33,234 bases of DNA from a virus. Location: positions 1 through 33,234 of IMG/VR virus record IMGVR_UViG_3300046734_000173, one strand, 5' to 3'. The first letter of the stretch is position 1; the number at the start of each line of letters is the position of its first letter. Shown in pieces: positions 30,812 to 33,234 of the stretch. Position numbers and translations under genes: made by a program. The notes below the pieces were generated by a model that saw only the letters and a program-made list of their open reading frames with translations, was not told where the DNA came from and did not search any database.

Positions 30812-31636
30812 ATGGCAACTCAAATTACAAATTCGTTTATTAAGCAGTTTGAATCCGAAGTCCACATGGCTTATCAAAGAATGGGTTCAAAGCTTAAGAA
30901 TACGGTAAGACAAACATCAAATGTTCAAGGTAACCAAGCAAGATTCCAAAAAGTAGGAACAGGCACAGCGTCTACTAAATCTAGACACGGTGAAGTTCCA
31001 ACAATGGAGTTAACACATTCTACAGTAGATGTCACATTAAGTGATTTCTATGCTGCGGATATGGTTGACAAACTTGATGAGCTAAAAACAAATATTGACG
31101 AAAGACAAATATTAGCTCAATCAGCTGCTTCGGCTCTTGGACGTAAAGTAGACCAGTTAATAATAGATGTATTAGACGCTGGCTCTAACTCAAACAACGT
31201 AGTTCATGGTTCAGCGGCATTAACGCTAGCTAAAGCTTTAACAGTATATGAAGCATTCGGCGAAGCAGATATCCCTGATGACGGACAAAGATACTTTGTT
31301 GTATCACCTGCTGGTTGGGCTGACCTATTACAAATAGATCAATTCAGCAGAGCAGAATACGTAGGAGAGGGAGACTTACCATATGCTGGTGGAATGACTG
31401 CCAAGCGTTGGTTAGGTTTCTTATGGTTTACTCATTCTGGGCTATCCATTTCAAGTACAACTAGAGACTGTCACGCATATCACAACACTGCTGTTGGGAT
31501 GGCTAGTGGACAGGACATTACTACTGAAATGAACTATTTACCAGAAAAAGTAAGTAATTTAATAACATCATACTTTAGTGCAGGAGCTGTCATGATTGAC
31601 AACGACGGTGCTATCGAATGTCAAATAACAGAATAA
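30812..31636 (+). CDS. Major capsid protein
   Basis: The protein has 274 residues: MATQITNSFIKQFESEVHMA, then SKLKNTVRQTSNVQGNQARF and SRHGEVPTMELTHSTVDVT with YAADMVDKLDELKTN. Later come ASALGRKVDQLIID and YFVVSPAGWADLLQIDQFS. It is the compact capsid type common in marine podoviruses, close to the Bcep22/P22-like HK97-fold group, and it makes up the shell with the scaffold encoded two genes before. AAGGAGAG lies before the start. Confidence 0.82.
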   Translation: MATQITNSFIKQFESEVHMAYQRMGSKLKNTVRQTSNVQGNQARFQKVGTGTASTKSRHGEVPTMELTHSTVDVTLSDFYAADMVDKLDELKTNIDERQILAQSAASALGRKVDQLIIDVLDAGSNSNNVVHGSAALTLAKALTVYEAFGEADIPDDGQRYFVVSPAGWADLLQIDQFSRAEYVGEGDLPYAGGMTAKRWLGFLWFTHSGLSISSTTRDCHAYHNTAVGMASGQDITTEMNYLPEKVSNLITSYFSAGAVMIDNDGAIECQITE

Positions 31637-31646
31637 GGAGGATAAC

Positions 31647-31895
31647 ATGGCTTTAGACGCAACAAACTTAAAAAAGGTAGCTGGCGCAGGCGATCAAAAT
31701 CTCTTTATTTATAAGAGTACTGACGCACCAGCAACTATTGCTGGTTCAGGTTACTTTAATTCAGTAACTGCTGACTTGAAACAATTTGATATTATCTTAG
31801 CTGTAGGTACCACAGGTGGTACTGCAACTGGAGATTTATTATTTGTAACAAGTGCAACGGCAGCGACAACTGTAACGACAACTAACGGTACATAA
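31647..31895 (+). CDS. Small head protein, probable decoration or stabilising protein
   Basis: The protein has 82 residues: ALDATNLKKVAGAGDQNLFI, YKSTDAPATIAGSGYFNS, then FDIILAVGTTGG and a Thr-rich end. It belongs to small proteins that follow the capsid gene in many marine phages and is mostly beta. It has AAGGAGG before the start. The role of capsid decoration is inferred from position and size. Confidence 0.6.
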   Translation: MALDATNLKKVAGAGDQNLFIYKSTDAPATIAGSGYFNSVTADLKQFDIILAVGTTGGTATGDLLFVTSATAATTVTTTNGT

Positions 31896-31903
31896 CGTAC
31901 TCA

Positions 31904-31940
31904 GGGGCTGGGTTATTTCACTCATATTATTCCCAGCCCC
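31904..31940 (+). terminator. Perfect 9-bp stem-loop after the capsid genes, in the place of T7 T-phi
   Basis: GGGGCTGGG (31904-31912) pairs perfectly with CCCAGCCCC (31932-31940) around a 19-base loop. No T-run follows (ACCCAAATATT), so full termination is doubtful. It lies between the capsid and tail tubular A genes, where T7 has its main terminator, and could reduce readthrough or protect the upstream RNA from decay. Confidence 0.6.
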
Positions 31941-31951
31941 ACCCAAATATT

Positions 31952-32563
31952 ATGACAGATAGTAAATTTGATATATGTAACCAAGCCCTAGTTTTAGTAG
32001 GAGCAAACACTATCAACTCATTTAGTGAAAATACAACTGAATCCAAAGTCTGCAATCAATTATATAACATGACTTTAGAAACTATGTTGACCAGATGTAG
32101 ATGGAGATTTTCAACTAAACAGCAACAACTATCTAGAAAAACCGATAAACCTTTAGGAAGATTTTCTTCAGCTTATTCATTGCCATCAGACGCTTTGGTA
32201 ATGAATACAATAACTGTTTCAGATAATGTTATTCAGTATGATAGATATAACGATCAGATTTTTTGCGACGCTACATCAACTGATGTAGTAATAGCAGATT
32301 ATACATTTCAACCGTCAGAAGCAGACTTTCCACCATATTTTAAATCCGCATTAGTATTTGAATTAGCTTCATTGTTTTCTGGAGCTATAGCAAGAAACGA
32401 TTCATTATCTCTTTTGTATCAAAGAAAAGCACAAGGGCAACTATCTATTGCTAAATCACAAGATTCACAAGCACAAACAACAAGACGTGCAGATGTGGAC
32501 AGATTTAGAAATAGAAGAAACTCTGGAAGTTTGGGGACTGTAAAAGCTAAAGTATCTTCATAA
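31952..32563 (+). CDS. Tail tubular protein A (T7 gp11-like)
   Basis: The protein has 203 residues (T7 gp11 has 196). It has FDICNQALVLVGANTINSF, CNQLYNMTLETMLTRCRWRF, YSLPSDALVMNTITVSD and ADYTFQPSEADFPPYFKSAL. These fit the gp11 family, whose ring joins the portal to the tail nozzle. The stop overlaps the next start (TAATGG). It follows the hairpin at 31904-31940. Confidence 0.9.
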   Translation: MTDSKFDICNQALVLVGANTINSFSENTTESKVCNQLYNMTLETMLTRCRWRFSTKQQQLSRKTDKPLGRFSSAYSLPSDALVMNTITVSDNVIQYDRYNDQIFCDATSTDVVIADYTFQPSEADFPPYFKSALVFELASLFSGAIARNDSLSLLYQRKAQGQLSIAKSQDSQAQTTRRADVDRFRNRRNSGSLGTVKAKVSS

Positions 32564-33234
32564 TGGCAACAACAAGAATTCATCAAGCAAATTTTAGTGG
32601 GGGAGAAGTAGACCCCAATCTTATTTCACGAAACGACTTAAACGCTTATGGCAAATCATTAGATAAAGCTAGAAACGTAATATGCAGAAACCAAGGGGCA
32701 ATTGAAAGGAGGGGTGGGACATTTTGGAGAGCCGATTTGGGAGCAGAATCAAGGCTTGAACCTTTCATATTTAGTGGAGAACAAGAATATATATTTGCAT
32801 TTCAAAACACAGCATTAAAAATTTATTCAACAAACGGAACATTATTACAAACAATTACAAGCTGTCCATGGACTACAGCACAATTAAAAAATATAAATTT
32901 ATCGCAACAAGGCGATACTATGATTGCAGTAAATGAAAACTTTATTCCACAAATTATTAAGAGAACAGGTGCAACAACTTTTACTAGAACAGATTTTGCA
33001 TTTGAAAGCAGTCTGAATGGAAAAATTATATATCAACCTTATTTTAAGTTTGCTGACAATACAGTTACATTAGACGCAAATTCTTCAAGTGCTGGTTCAG
33101 GTGTAACAGTTACGTCAAGTGCTACATATTTTACAAACGACTATGTAGGAACAACGCTAAAAATATATGGAACAGAAGCTACAATTACTGGATATACATC
33201 TGGAACACAAGTAACAGTAACGTTAAAAGACGAT
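32563..33234 (+). CDS. Tail tubular protein B (T7 gp12-like), N-terminal part
   Basis: This is the first 224 codons of the gene whose remainder is at 2-1930. The opening MATTRIHQANFSGGEVDPNL and ARNVICRNQGAIERRGGTF are hallmark motifs of the family. The frame reaches the last base of the window exactly in phase and continues at base 128. Together the two parts give about 824 residues. Confidence 0.93.
   Translation, partial: MATTRIHQANFSGGEVDPNLISRNDLNAYGKSLDKARNVICRNQGAIERRGGTFWRADLGAESRLEPFIFSGEQEYIFAFQNTALKIYSTNGTLLQTITSCPWTTAQLKNINLSQQGDTMIAVNENFIPQIIKRTGATTFTRTDFAFESSLNGKIIYQPYFKFADNTVTLDANSSSAGSGVTVTSSATYFTNDYVGTTLKIYGTEATITGYTSGTQVTVTLKDD
33108..33234. repeat. Direct terminal repeat, right copy
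   Basis: These 127 bases are identical to 1-127. See the left copy: the repeat shows the sequence is circular after assembly, and the real genome is 127 bases shorter than the window. Confidence 0.95.

Noticed and set aside
1-33234. CRISPR array, integrase or attachment site
   Set aside because: No regular repeat-spacer array was found; the 20600-20941 array has variable stems and unequal spacers. No integrase-like protein was found, so a temperate life is not supported.

Overview
The window is a nearly complete, circular assembly of a small AT-rich (by eye about one third G+C) T7-like podovirus. The first 127 bases are repeated exactly as the last 127 (1-127 = 33108-33234), and the tail tubular protein B gene runs in frame across that junction. 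The unique sequence is therefore about 33,107 bp, and the ends are an assembly cut rather than biological ends. Genome size, low G+C, gene order, several small conserved marine-phage proteins and the absence of phage RNA polymerase, DNA polymerase and integrase all suggest a marine virus of the pelagiphage HTVC010P kind (SAR11 or a similar alphaproteobacterial host). That placement comes from remembered family features, not from a search.

There are two divergent transcription units. The rightward (late) unit starts with the small terminase gene at 23904. It then carries six tiny, mostly basic genes, the large terminase (25690), a gp7.3-like protein, portal, Bbp19-like protein, scaffold, a gp13-like protein, major capsid, a hairpin in the place of T7 T-phi, and tail tubular A and B. 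Across the circle junction come three internal virion proteins matching T7 gp14, gp15 and gp16 in order and length, a tail fibre, an S74-chaperone fibre partner and two further tail-linked genes. Two overlapping fatty acid desaturase genes follow (12426-13852). A membrane and lysis block comes last: holin-like proteins, a nested lipoprotein, a large acidic exported protein and a spanin-like protein, ending at 17062.

The leftward (early) unit runs from 23572 to 17073. It encodes small unknown proteins, a DnaT-like replication protein, a possible replication partner, a YqaJ-type exonuclease, an ERF-like annealing protein, SSB, a LexA-type DNA-binding protein and a Ref-like HNH nuclease. This is a recombination and priming toolkit without a polymerase, so the phage must borrow the host replisome and RNA polymerase.

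The most unusual content is non-coding. (1) At 20600-20941, next to the DnaT-like gene, four stem-loop units share outer arms while the inner stems differ in sequence yet still pair, which is built-in covariation and suggests an origin or structured RNA. (2) A roughly 113-nt near-continuous hairpin (23604-23716) lies in the probable 5' leader of the leftward operon. (3) A roughly 90-nt nested hairpin (24361-24450) lies between terS and the terL group. (4) A perfect 16-bp parS-like palindrome (29497-29512) lies inside the scaffold gene. (5) A GC-rich hairpin (22644-22682) sits directly upstream of a ribosome-binding site. No endolysin was recognised.
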